From assembly GCA_036971475.1 (NCBI GenBank), contig JBAIZL010000006.1, positions 92,024,376 through 92,088,375 of the forward strand: a DNA stretch of 64,000 nucleotides, written 5' to 3'. The translations under genes and the position numbers were made by a program. The notes under the pieces were generated by a model. It saw only the letters and a program-made list of their open reading frames with translations, was not told the origin of the DNA and did no database searches. Shown piece after piece: positions 1 through 11,375 of the stretch. Numbering within the stretch: position 1 is the first letter of the stretch; each line of letters begins with the position of its first letter. Source of the stretch: Prosapia bicincta. Its lineage: Eukaryota > Arthropoda > Insecta > Hemiptera > Cercopidae.

Positions 1-2040
1 AAATTATATTTGAAATGTGTAGGCTACTTTATAATTTTACAGTAATAGTATTACATACTTAAATTTATAAGAACTTCATATTGTTAAAAAACATTATAGC
101 ATGGAACATGACATCCACTTGAGATTGCCTTTACGTTATTTAAAATACATTTCAAATTATTTATCAGACATTAAATGTTTGCTATTACATTACACAAATG
201 AATTCACACTTCCCACATTTCAAAAAATAAAATCTTGGATTACGAAGTTTAAAAGTTAGATTTTGCATTTTCATCACCTTATGTCTAAAATTATAATTTA
301 TCTGTGTTGTAACAAACGATGTAGAAAAACATAGCTCCGGATTCAGATCTCGCCATTCTGCATATTGGATTGGCGTTGCTCGGGATTTGGAATCTCGCCT
401 GGATTTGTATTTTAGCGTAGCAACATTTCTTCGAACAAAAAAATAAATTTGTAAATAACTTACATTAATAACATTTTAAAATTAAATCATCCCTTTGCTC
501 TTTACATGTTGAGACGTCTGTATCGGACTACATTTCATCAAGTAAAGAGGACTACTTGAAGCAACCACGGGATAGTTGACGAAACTTCTGCGCACCGTTG
601 CCGCACATCTTGCATATTCATGTTTTTGTATATGGATATCTGTCTCAGCAAAGACCTTTATTTTATAATTTACAATTTTATTTTACGTTTAAAAATTAAT
701 ATTTCGTTTTGTTTTCTAAATCTGCTTTAATATGCAACAATACCTAAAATAATGTTACACTCTTTCTCCCCTCCCTCTCTACATATGTCATATTGTATAT
801 AAATATTTATATAATATGTGTGTTGTGTGTGTGTGTGTGTGTGTGTTTGTGTGTGTGTGTCACAACGGTCTAAAATGTCACATTTTACCGTTGCAAGTGC
901 TATTGTGAATTCCATAAATTTTAAAAAGTTTTACAGTCAAAATAGAGAAGCCAAAACGAAATAAAAATGCCTTAGGCATAATGTATTTTTAATTTAACGA
1001 GTTTAATGGATAGAAATAAAGCCATTTTCAAGAAAAAGGCATTTTTACATATTTAAAAGGTGGGAAGTAATTAAAGTTCACCTAGAGAGACCAACGACAC
1101 TCGAGTGGACGCAAAATGAATGCCTCCCTTCCGAGGGAGTTAAATAAAAATTAAGAAATATGGGGAATATTCAAAAACAGGCGGAGAGATCATGGAATTC
1201 GCAAGCCGGACGTAAGCTAGACAAAGCGTCCGGTCATACCACGATTTGGAGACTTTTTATTGGTCTAAAGCAGCCGAAAGGGGTTAACAACGAATGAGAA
1301 CTTCCAAAACATTGTTAACATTACTTGGGACATTGGAGAGAGCGGTCGTGTGCGAGTGTGTTACGTTTTGTTCTACTCTTACAGTGTTTCAAACTGATAA
1401 GTTGATTGAAAAAATGCAGGGCTGAGAGCGAGTGTGATATCGCTGAGATGCAGTGCTGTGTGTTTTGAAACCCTTTTGGGAAAGAAGCTCTCCAAAAGCT
1501 GCTTGTTTTCGTTTTTTAACAGCAATGTCGTAGCATCCTCGAGAAAATTTGTTGCAGAAACGTAGGTTAAAAAACAGTTTGAGACGGTGCTAACACAAAA
1601 AATGAACAATGCCTAATATTGACGTGTTTAAACAATTTAAAGTTAAAAGTAACTCAATTCACTTATAAAATTTATTTTGAACGGTGAAATGTAAAACAAA
1701 AAGTAGTTCAAAACCGGGAGTAAAATTTACTGCAAAAAGCTTAGTGACAGTATCAAAGAGGTATTAAAAGACTAGACCGAGCAGTTTAAATTAAAAATAT
1801 AAACAAGGAGTTATAATTTCGCGCGAATAAGCGTATCATTTTTTCGATCAGACGACAACATGGGAACAATGAAGCCGGGGTGATGCCAGTTTTGGATGAG
1901 TCCAATGTTCAAGATGGCAGCCACAAAAGTGGGAGACATCAAGCTAAAGACGGACCAGGAAATACGTAACTATTGAAAGATCAGATTTTAGCTTATCTTT
2001 CTCACGAATAAATAGAAAATTTTTTAATTTGTCGTCATCC
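1..2040. other. AT-rich non-coding sequence, no gene seen
   Basis: No open frame here has recognisable protein features. Two patches are less AT-rich than the rest, about 1081-1370 and 1830-1990; they could be remnants of old elements, but I found no partner for them elsewhere in the window. A (GT)n tract lies at 815-861. Confidence 0.6.
815..861. repeat. (GT)n microsatellite
   Basis: A nearly pure GT/TG run with two interruptions (TTGTG near 833 and TTTG near 847). Open frames across it are low-complexity artefacts. Confidence 0.9.
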
Positions 2041-2296
2041 TCAGTGAAGATACCCAAATCAAATTAACTAAAAAAATATTAAAAACAACCTATAAAGTTT
2101 TAACAAAAGTAAAAATCAGATCTGGGCATTGTCAAATTTATAGCCACAGCTACTAATATAATTACATTAAATAACATATGATATTTATACATACATAATT
2201 TTAGTGAGCCTATATTGCTAGTAAAAAATAATAATAACACAATTATTTAAATAATTTAAAAAATTTAAAAAAGATAGTATTTAACAAATAATTAAT

Positions 2297-2662
2297 TTAA
2301 AATAATTTTGAATTTTGAATTGGTCCTAATTCATTATTGACAATTTTATTTTTATTTCTATTTATAAATAAAGTTTCCCATGCATCTAATTCATTAAAAT
2401 TTATCACATTTTTTAAAAGGACATTTTTACTTTTAAATTTTTTTTTTCGTCCAAACAATGTTTTGCCATAGCTGATTTTTCAGGTCTATTATATTTAAAA
2501 TGGGAAAAAATGTTCTTTTGCTCTAACTAGTATGTTTCTTTTTGTTTGTCCAATATATTTCATCAGGTACATATGTTTTTGTTTACAGTGTGATATTTTG
2601 CCTTGTTTTTTTAAAAATGTAAATTTTGAGACAGTTTTGACGATCCTAGTGTATATATATAA
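2297..2662 (-). pseudogene. Penelope-like element, GIY-YIG endonuclease end (PLE-1)
   Basis: On the minus strand this stretch translates, over at least three frames, into the C-terminal end of a PLE protein. Visible in order are a linker resembling the segment before the endonuclease, KYIGQTKRN with a following AKEH (the GIY-YIG signature half), KISYGK-like residues where PLEs have a Ser-Ala-His region, and WETLFINRN followed by NNELGPIQNS near the stop at about 2297. PLE proteins join a reverse transcriptase to a GIY-YIG nuclease that nicks target DNA; only the nuclease end remains. Frames change around 2490 and 2420, so it is dead. A 53-bp relative of its upstream part lies at 49095-49147. 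Confidence 0.7.
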
Positions 2663-2667
2663 TAATT

Positions 2668-2880
<213 letters not shown>

Positions 2881-4499
2881 TAAACTATGGATTATATACG
2901 TTATAATTGTTTTATGCATTATATCTTAAATTTTATTTTATTTTACGTGAAACTTTATATCCTAATAATTATGTGTACAATATTTCATTATACAACGTTC
3001 AATTCTGTCCATTGGGTCCAAAAAGAAACAATCCTTGGTTAAACAGATTTTAGCAAACGTAAACCTATTTTGATTTACGTGACTTCTGTACATTAGAGAT
3101 TATTTTATTTCCAAATTGATATTATTCCATAGCGCCTATGGAAGCGTTAAAGTGATTTAGCATATAGTCCTCCATTCGCGTATGAAGAAATAAAACCAGT
3201 ATTTGCACACTTTTATGGTAAACGTATATTGAAGGACTTTGATAAATCAGATGTCAGTTTATATGCTTATACGTAAGCTATTGACGCCGTCTTTGAGCTT
3301 TATGACGCCGTCAAATCTATAACTAATTGCTATATACGGCAGGCAGTGGCTCTGAAAGTAAGGCCTGCCAATACCACATGTTTTTTATAGCCTAACGAGA
3401 AATATTGTGCTGTAGACGTTTGCATTATTGAATTTGTATACAGCGTTGCGCTTTTAATATAGTATAAAGGAAAAAATCTCTCGCAAGTATTTAGTTCCAC
3501 AAGATTAACTCTGCAGAAAATCATATTTTGATATTTCATAAAATCTTGACACAACAAAGCCATGAATCATAAAAATAAAATTCTTTACATTTCAAAATGT
3601 TAACAGAATTTAGTCTGTAGGTTAATTAAATTACATCCAATTTGTTGTAGGGTAGGAATATCTATCTATTGGAATTTATATATAGAAATATGGAATAACA
3701 TGAATGTTTAAAGTGATAGCGTTTTGTCTGTTTGTATTTAATTTTTAGTTTTGATTTGCCAATATGTCTACGAAGAAGAGGAAAAAATTAGGATTTTAGA
3801 AAGGTTAAGGGCAATGCATCACGTGTCTATGCCTAAATTAGAACTTTGCCTATGTCTTTTCTTGAAGGAAATAGGTTATCGCGCTATAAAGAGAAAGGAA
3901 ACGAAGGGTAAATGCACTCTTTAAGAGTACGTGAAGGGAATACTGATTCAAAATTAATGCGAATAAAAGAAAATAATTGTATCCTTTGTATAGGTTTGAG
4001 TATTTGGGTTATACCTTGTCTTTATTGGAGAGATAAAAGGCGTCTGTACATTACGTGCTATGTAAGGAAAAGTAAAAGGAAAATAAATTACTGGGGGTTA
4101 AGGAAAAGATGAATTAATTATTACCTGATACTGGAGTATCATGCCGACGCATGAGGAGAGCTGTTTACATGAGGAAACCTCCAAACCGTTACCATGTGAT
4201 CTGCTTCTTATTGAAATATTTAACTGATTTTTGGGAATGAAACAATGAATTGGACTTTCATAATGAATTACAAGAACAGAATAGCGGTACCATTCGAAAA
4301 CAACTATTACATCAGATAGATAATCCCTAATAGCTTATACATAAAAAGATGTTTGATACAAAGTGAAAAATAAAAAGGAAAATTACAACTCAACTTTAAA
4401 TATAATACGAAACCAAAATTTTAAAAAACATTAACAGTTGAATAGGAGCGTTTTTATTGTTTCGCGGGAAAGGAATACAATTTTTTTGTAAAGATTATC

Positions 4500-4960
4500 C
4501 ATATTTGTATCAAAACCACAACAACGAATACAATTTTAGTACAATAAGTAAGGTTGAAAATGGAGAACCACTATACAAACATATTTCATTCATGTGTCGG
4601 TAGTCACAGGACGCTGAGGTGGGCTAATGGAAGTTTGTAATCCAATAATCCGCCACAGATACCACAGGGCCGCAAACATGGCGGCGCCAAGAGACATTGC
4701 TTGAGACAGGCCAATGCAAGCATGCTTTATATAGAAGTAACCTTTCAGGGTAAGTGCTTGGTAGTAGTAAATCGAATTGATGGGAATTTTATTGGCGGCT
4801 TTGTATAATAACATTTTCTCTTAAGTGGCTAGTAATTAAACACTTGTTTACCGTCAGTAGTGTTATAAAATGTTTCCACTTAACTATAAGGAGGGAGATT
4901 ATGTAAGTTTAGCTTGATGTTTTTCAGATTATTTTGTAAATTTTAAATCGTGACCTCCCA
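4500..4960. repeat. Three-copy dispersed repeat R, copy 1
   Basis: This stretch is related to 57800-58260 (its partner in the segmental duplication) and to a separate third copy at 18990-19450. The best conserved core, about 4605-4740, includes GCTGAGGTGGGC and GGAAGTTTGTAATCC. A second conserved block, AGGAGGGAGATTATGTA, lies near 4890. The core can be read on the minus strand as a short hydrophobic peptide, but a 1-bp deletion in the 57.9-kb copy breaks that frame. The family is not recognised. Confidence 0.7.
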
Positions 4961-5576
4961 CTAACATCGCAATATAATAAAATATGTTGTGAACCTATTT
5001 CTTGTATATCTCTTACCTTTATTTAGTTTGTAGTAGCTTGACAAGTGTTTTGTCAATGCAAAGAATATGTATTTAGTATACTAGCTTCTATATTACCGAA
5101 ATTCTTAACTGAATAGTCAACCTTAAACATATGTTCTTTTCTTTAAAGGTAATGAAATATATCATTAAAAGTACCTTCTGGGCAGCCCACTGCATGCCAT
5201 GATAATACGTTTAATATAACTAGTTTCGGTATAAATAGTCGGTGACAAAAGGGGGCTGACTGCCTTCTTTTATTTTAGGTTTATATTTTTCTGTACAAGA
5301 AATCCACTTAAAGACTAAGTGAGCTAAAAGCGAAATGCAATTCACTTAAGATAAATTGGAATTAACTTCTGCTACAAAATGGTTAATACTCGTCTCTTAA
5401 TCTCATCAGGGTGAGTTACAGGGAATTAGAGGGAGATTTGGGGTGTGGGAGAAGTTATATTGAAGTATATTGGTCTGTATATGGTAATTTCATGTATATA
5501 GGTTTGTATTAAAGTATATAAGTTTATATTAAGTAATATATGTTTATTTGGAAGTATCTAAGTGTATTTTGATGTA

Positions 5577-6855
5577 GAGGAAAAGGTGGTATTATGGGCC
5601 CCTACTTTGTTTTTAATTTACATACAATTTATTTTCGGTTAAACTGGCAAGATATTATCATGGATTGCACTTTATTATATTCTTTAAATGAACTACTGAT
5701 CTTTGTATAATTAAGAGGTCAAAAAGGTCATGAAAAATATTTTATTGTAAAAGCTTACACCTTTGTAGAAATTGCAAATGTGCTGGTAATATGGGCCCCT
5801 GATATATTACATGAAAATACAGGTATTAAGTGAAGAATCAGTGTATCTTATAACTGTATTTATTATTAACATAAACATTTGTTAGACTGAATGACAAATT
5901 ATTAACTAAATTGTACCAAAATCTAAACTCTAATGTGTTAAAAAATCAAATGTAAAAATCCTATTGATGGTGGTCTATAAAACAAAGATAGTCTAAACGA
6001 ATAGTTTGAAATATTAGTCTATTTACAGAAATCACATATGTAGACATTGGTTTCGCAGCCAGCACACTCGTTGTGAGCCCACATTTGACACACGATACAC
6101 TGGATCCAGAGTTCCCCTTTGGTGTCTTTTGAAAATACACCTGCACAAAAAATGCAAACCGCATCGTCCTCCTCAGGAATAACACCAATCGGCATCTCTA
6201 TCACAGATTCTTTCGAATCAAATTCCGAATGTTCATCAGAATCATCTTCTTCTTCAATAAGCTTCCTTTTTACAGAAAGTTTAGGTCTACTTCTCTTCTT
6301 TGTTTCACCGGATTTCCCTTCTTGTGTCTTTTCTTTTTTCTCAATTTCGTGTTTGTCAATTTCCGCTTCAAGCATATCAAAGAAACCATGGACAGCTTCC
6401 TTGTTAAATCCGTTGGCACGAGAAAACGAAGTGGCAGTTGGTTTTAGAACAGATAATATGTCCTTGTGACGGTTCATAAAATGATCATACCAGGCTCGTC
6501 CTGCCACATCACTAGTAAATGGATGTTTGACACCATTTCTTTCACATAGCTGGTATGCAAGGCGCCTAATATCATCTCTCGTTAGACCATAAAACTTTGA
6601 TTCCATAACCAGTAAATAATGAACAAGTTCATCCTCCATTTCAGGTTTCATAATTGGTTTTCTACCCAATTTTATATTAACAACTTTGTTTTCAGGAAGA
6701 TCAGTTCGGGCAAGCCTTTTTAGTGTGGACCGCGGCACAGAATATGCCTGTGCGGCTATTTTTAACCCCATTTTGTTTTTTCTTTCAATGCTTTTAGAGC
6801 GTTGCACATATCTTCTTTATTCCATGTCTGTCGTTTCTGCTTCTGGGCTAGTACC
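5577..6855 (-). mobile_element. pogo-like DNA transposon derivative, TA target duplication
   Basis: The sequence is absent from the matching place in copy B (58880-58886), so both ends are given by an empty-site comparison. TA flanks both ends (5575-5576 and 6856-6857), as expected for pogo/Tigger-type elements. Its left end carries GGTATTATGGGCCCC and an internal direct repeat of that block recurs near 5784. I cannot find the inverted partner at the right end, so one terminus may be eroded. It contains the frameshifted gene at 6019-6853. Confidence 0.7.
6019..6853 (-). pseudogene. pogo-type DNA-binding protein with PHD-like finger, no DDE domain
   Basis: The open frame from 6807 encodes 262 residues. 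Residues about 15-35 (QAYSVPRSTLKRLA) are the recognition part of a psq-type helix-turn-helix. Residues about 45-130, with GLTRDDIRRLAYQL and GRAWYDHFMNRH, fit a CENP-B-type second helix-turn-helix. A Lys/Glu/Ser-rich acidic linker follows. The end is a PHD-like zinc cluster (CIFC, then WIQCIVCQMWAH, NECAGC, CDFC). The first helix, WNKEDMCNALKAL, lies in another frame just upstream, so a 1-bp frameshift near 6770 separates it and the ATG at 6807 is not the ancestral start. The DDE catalytic domain that should sit between the HTH region and the linker is entirely missing. It cannot be a transposase; a DNA-binding leftover is possible but unproven. Confidence 0.7.
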
Positions 6856-8159
6856 TATATAACTATATATGTAGGTATATAAATGAATATTAAATTAAAT
6901 TTGTGTATAATAAAATTATAAGTGTATATGATAATATATAATAAAGTTGATATGTCTGTATTGAAGTAGGTGTGTGCATATTAAATTATACAGGTGAATA
7001 ATGAATACATAAGTGTATATTGAAAGAAAATATGTGTATATATAGGAGAATGTAAATGTATATTACAGTATACATGCGTTTGCTGAAGTATGTAACTCTA
7101 TAATAAATTGCTTATGTTATATGTTTATAATAATTTATATAATTGTATATTGAAGTATATAAGTGTATGCTAAACTATATAAGTATATATTGAAATATAT
7201 ATGTTTGTATTGATGTATATAAGTTAATGTTGAATTGCATAATTTTATATTGAAAAGTATAAGTCTATAATAAAGTATAAGTGTTTCTTGGAATATATAA
7301 AATTATATAAATATAATATATAATATATAATATAAGGGTATAATTAGTTATGTAAGCGTATATTTAGTTACATAAGAGTGAGGTAAATGATGTAGTTATA
7401 TACTGAAGTATACATTATTGTATATTGGTGTTTGTTAAACATTATATGTGTATATTGAAGTTTAATGTAAGTTATAAATGTATATGGAATTATATAAACG
7501 TATAATAAATTATATACATGTATATTCAAGTATTTAGTTCTATAATAATATGTATAATAGTGTGTAGAAGAGTTTAAATATAAAACAAAATTTACATGAA
7601 TATATTGAAATATAAAAGTGTATAATAAATTATATATGTGTATAATAAATTATATAAAAGTACGATAAAGTAAAAATGAGTATATTAAAGTTTCAAGTGT
7701 AATAATTTTTATAAGTGTATATTGAAATATATAACTAAAGCTTATTGGTATATAATAAAATGTATAAATATGTATGTATTTGAACATTGACGTATACTAG
7801 TGTATAATAAATCATATAAGTATCTATTGAAGTAGATAGGTTTGTATTAAATTATATAGTGTATATTGAAATATGTAATTGCATATATGAATTATGTAAT
7901 TGACGTATAAGTAACTCCGAGGGACGTACAAGTTGGCGAAGGTACAAGTTGTATACGTTGGTATATGTGACTCATCAAATAAAAGCATTTGTAGATTATC
8001 AGTTATGACAAGATCGACAGATTAAAATGGTGCTACTGAGAGCCTACCTTACCAAAGCAGAATATTAGAACTAATATTGGCAGAGGCAGTGACTTCCTAA
8101 TGATAATCAAAAGTGTTACAAAATAATTGCGATTACCAATACAAAATATCAAGATAGTC

Positions 8160-8190
8160 TTACCTGCCATCTTTTCTCTCTCTCTCTTTA

Positions 8191-8235
<45 letters not shown>
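8160..8235. repeat. CT-rich run and (AT)n microsatellite
   Basis: TTTTCTCTCTCTCTCTTT is followed by about 40 bp of pure AT. It sits exactly where the match between the duplicates breaks and abuts the 3' end of the minus-strand PLE. Confidence 0.9.
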
Positions 8236-8238
<3 letters not shown>

Positions 8239-9430
8239 TAAAACAACCTTTTACCACAAATTCAACAGTATTTATTTTAACCTTATGTACATTTCGATTA
8301 TAAAGTAACCATCTTCAGAATTATTTTACAAATAACTAACTTATAGCTAAACGTATGGGTATTTATAAGGTACGGGAACTCTTTGGCCACGCCCCCTACA
8401 CTATCCGACTAATCATGTTGCGAGAAACAACTAGGTCTGGTCCAACAGAAGAAGTTACCGTTACATTATTTATGAATGTTTACACTAATTATAAAGTTTA
8501 CACATTTATCAAACAAAACTATAACTATCTCTTAACTAATAAATACACTTGGGAATTCGGGATAGGCCTTTTGTCAGAATTTAATTCAAGTTTATTATTT
8601 TCATATTTATTAATAAACTTGCTTTCGAAACTATTTAACATCTTTTTTGATTAACCATTTATAATTAACTTAAGGTTATTTATATCTAAGTTATGATTAG
8701 TTTCTAAGATATGTTCAGCTACACTTGATTTCTCTGGCCTATGAAATTTTATGTGACTAATGTGTTCTTTAAATCTAGTGGAATTTTTTTTTTTTGTTAG
8801 ACCAATATAAATCTTATCACATGATTTACAAGTCACTTTATAAATCCCTGACTTATCCAACGGTTTTTATTTTATCTTTAGGGTTACCTAAGAGATTTCT
8901 AAGGCTATTTTTGGCTCTTATATGCCACTTTAAAATTTACTTCTTTAAACACTTTTCTAGGACTTTTGTTAAATTTTTAGCAAATGGTAAACTAATATAT
9001 TTATTTTAATTTTTAACACTTTCTCTCTCTGGTATTGAGGTAGTGGAAACTTTTCTTAATTTATTCAAACTCTGTTTTCTTAATATATTATTAATAATTT
9101 TTAATATCATATCCATTAAATTTGGCTATTTCTTTAATTCTAGCAAGTTCAATTTCAAATCTATTTTTATTCAGAGGTGTTTCAAATAATCTAATATTCT
9201 TAATAATAAATAATGCAAGTTTATGTGACATAAAATGGTTCGAATCTACTGGGACATACCTATTATTATTCGTAATTTATATCAAACTCTAATTCATTAT
9301 TTTTCCGTATACATAAAATATCAAGAAATGGTAAACTGTTGTTCTTCCCTAACTCACAAGTAAATTTAATGTCGCTATGGGACCATTGCAAACTTACACT
9401 ATTTGCAAAATAAGCCATATTTTAATGTCA
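8236..9430 (-). mobile_element. Penelope-like element, 5'-truncated (PLE-2)
   Basis: On the minus strand this reads as the second half of a PLE. Near 9390-9310 there is a PFLD-type motif after the reverse transcriptase (SLPFLDILCIRKN). An SNHFMSHKLAL segment follows near 9250-9210, and then the GIY-YIG nuclease. Behind it comes an untranslated tail with the CTGAAGA stem-loop motif (8318 down to 8292), an AATAAA, and the (AT)n tract. The catalytic core of the reverse transcriptase is missing, as is usual for 5'-truncated copies. The element is absent from copy B of the duplication. Confidence 0.75.
8651..8872 (-). pseudogene. GIY-YIG endonuclease domain of PLE-2
   Basis: The frame ending at 8651 encodes about 69 residues with SGIYKVTCKSC, the YIGLT motif, and TRFKEH, matching the start of PLE GIY-YIG domains; PEKSSVAEHILETNHNLD follows as in the family. 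Such domains normally start with a Cys-containing GVYKI-like block and provide the nick that primes reverse transcription. The first Met here is not a real start. The upstream part (VFKEVNFKVAYK and neighbours, about 8880-8970) lies in other frames with stops. The domain is readable but the protein is broken. Confidence 0.75.
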
Positions 9431-9704
9431 TTTAACAAAATTGTATACATGACGCATACCAAAACTAAGGATGAAAATATTTTAACCTAATTCGACGACA
9501 AACACACTTAAAAATTGACTGCATCTTGCAAACACGTCTACCTACACCTCTTTGTTGCTTATTCCTCCAAAACTTTATTGGACGTTACATCAATTTAAAA
9601 ATATTTCTTGTTGAGCCTATTCCCAAATGCATAAGTTTAAATTCATTTTGAAATATAAAAACTGACGAACAATTTTGTTACTTTCTTATCAAAGAGTATG
9701 TATG

Positions 9705-9768
<64 letters not shown>

Positions 9769-9870
9769 AATTCGCAATATGTATTCTTGTGAGTTAATAA
9801 AGAACAAAGTCAAAATACAAATACAAGAATTATAATATTATAATTCTTGTATTTGTATATAGACTTTGTT

Positions 9871-9920
<50 letters not shown>
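9431..9920. repeat. (AT)n tracts flanking a long palindrome
   Basis: 9431-9705 is plain AT-rich sequence. 9709-9766 and 9876-9919 are (AT)n. Between them, about 9799-9836 and 9839-9876 form a nearly perfect inverted repeat (AAAGAACAAAGTC and GACTTTGTTCTTT at the outer edges, ATTCTTGTATTTG inside). The motif TTCTTGTATTTG recurs in PLE-tail pieces at 12446 and 62218, so the palindrome is probably two head-to-head PLE ends. Confidence 0.75.
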
Positions 9921-9922
<2 letters not shown>

Positions 9923-10244
9923 GAAGAAGGATTAGTTTTAGAATTATCTGGACCTAATTCCTGTATTACATTAGGCCTGCCATTATCCCTAATGCATAAA
10001 ATTTCAAGGACTGTACCTCTGACCCTGCCTTAGCGTCGACTTCTAGCGAAGCAGTTAATTAATAAGAAATTACAGGGTAGTCACTAACCTTACAAAATCT
10101 TATACACATCCATGATGCTTACAATCTACCAAACTTTATACAATTAGCAGAAAATTCACTTTCTTCATCATACTTGCTACCAAATTTAATAAACCCTACA
10201 GAAATAAAATATTTCTTTTCATATAGAACTATCAATACAAAACG

Positions 10245-11375
10245 AATTCAGCGACAAGTGACAGTTGGGAAATGAGTTAGAGAAGTGGATAGTTGGCTAA
10301 CAAGATTAGTAAAGGGGACAGTTAGCATACGAGTTAAGGAAAGAGGGCAGTTGGCAAACAGGTTTAGCAAAGCGGTCGGTTGACAAATGAGATTAGCAAA
10401 GGAGCAGTTGTCAAATGAGTTCATCAAATGGCACAGTGGACAAACGACCTCAACGAAAAGTAAGGTTGGCAAACTCACTAGATAAGTGGATGTTTGGAAA
10501 AGGAATTTGGTGAAAGGAATGTTTGCAAACGAATTTAGTGCAGTGAAAAATTGGCAAACTACTTCAGCGAATGGGACAGTTGGCAAGCGCTTTTAGAAAA
10601 GAGTTGCAAAAACCAGTTTACTGAAGGGGACAGTTGGCAAACGGGTTTAGCGAAGAATTCGGCTGGCAAAAGAGTTTAATAAAAAAACAGTTGAAAAACG
10701 AGTTTAAGGAAAGAGAATGTTGGCAAGCGAGTCAGAGAAAGAGACAGTTGGCAAACAAGTTAAGCGATAACGTAATTTGGCTACGTAATTGGGGAATGGA
10801 CAGTCGGCAAACGAATTTTGGTGTAGGGGATAGTTGGTAACCAAGTTTAACGAAGAGGCAGTTGGTAAACGTGTTAAGGAAACAAGGAAAGTGACAAACG
10901 TGTTTAGTGAAGCAGAGAGTTGGTTAACGAGTTTTACCAAGAGGATAGCTAGCAAACGAGTTTAGCAAAGCTCTGCTGCTAAACTCATAAAGTTGAGTAA
11001 GACAAAGAGACAGTTGGCAAACGAGTTTAGCGAAGAATACGGCTTGCAAACGAGTTTAATAAAAAAACTGTTGAAAAACGAGTTTAAGGAAAGAGAATGT
11101 TGGCTAGCGATTCAGAGAGAGAGACAGTTGGCAAACGAGTTAAGCAATAACGTAATTTGACTAAATAATTGGGGAATGAACAGTCGGCAAATGAATTATG
11201 GTGTAGGGGATAGTTGGTAACCAAGATTAACGAAGTTTCAGTTGGTAAACGTGTTAAGTAAACAGGGAAAGTGACAAACGTGTTTAGTGAAGCAGAGAGT
11301 TGGTTAACGAGTTTTGCCAAGGGGATAGCTAGCAAACGAGTTTAGCGAAACTCTGCTGCTAAACTCTTAAAGTTG
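10245..11375. repeat. ~29-bp minisatellite with a ~380-bp higher-order repeat
   Basis: Tandem, diverged copies of a ~29-bp unit whose core is CAGTTGGCAAACGAGTTTAG. There are roughly 39 units. Within the array, 10629-10990 and 11008-11370 are near-identical blocks about 380 bp apart, sharing features such as CTCTGCTGCTAAACTC at their ends, so a multi-unit block was duplicated. Copy B has the same array at 62670-63540. Frames across it are open by chance on both strands, but the period is not a multiple of three. Confidence 0.9.

Larger units (their letters stand above)
5450..7920. repeat. Degenerate AT-rich ~20-bp minisatellite (interrupted)
   Basis: Irregular repeats of a unit close to AAGTATATAAGTGTATATTG fill 5450-5575 and 6856-7920. 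The pogo-like insertion 5577-6855 splits the array. The copy-B equivalent is 58750-59376 plus 61340-61910. Unit divergence is high, so the array is old. There is no coding capacity. Confidence 0.75.

Noticed and set aside
3912..4112. 66-codon open frame conserved in both duplicates (also 57220-57420)
   Set aside because: Between the copies about 10 of 14 base differences change the amino acid, which is what neutral drift gives. There is no family motif.
10248..11335. Open frames of 68-112 codons on both strands in the minisatellite
   Set aside because: They follow the 29-bp tandem unit, which lacks stops in several frames; the period is not a multiple of three and nothing upstream suggests a gene.
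10245..11375. Regular ~29-bp repeats suggestive of a CRISPR array
   Set aside because: Units are directly adjacent and diverged, there are no unique spacers and no cas genes, and the host is a eukaryote.
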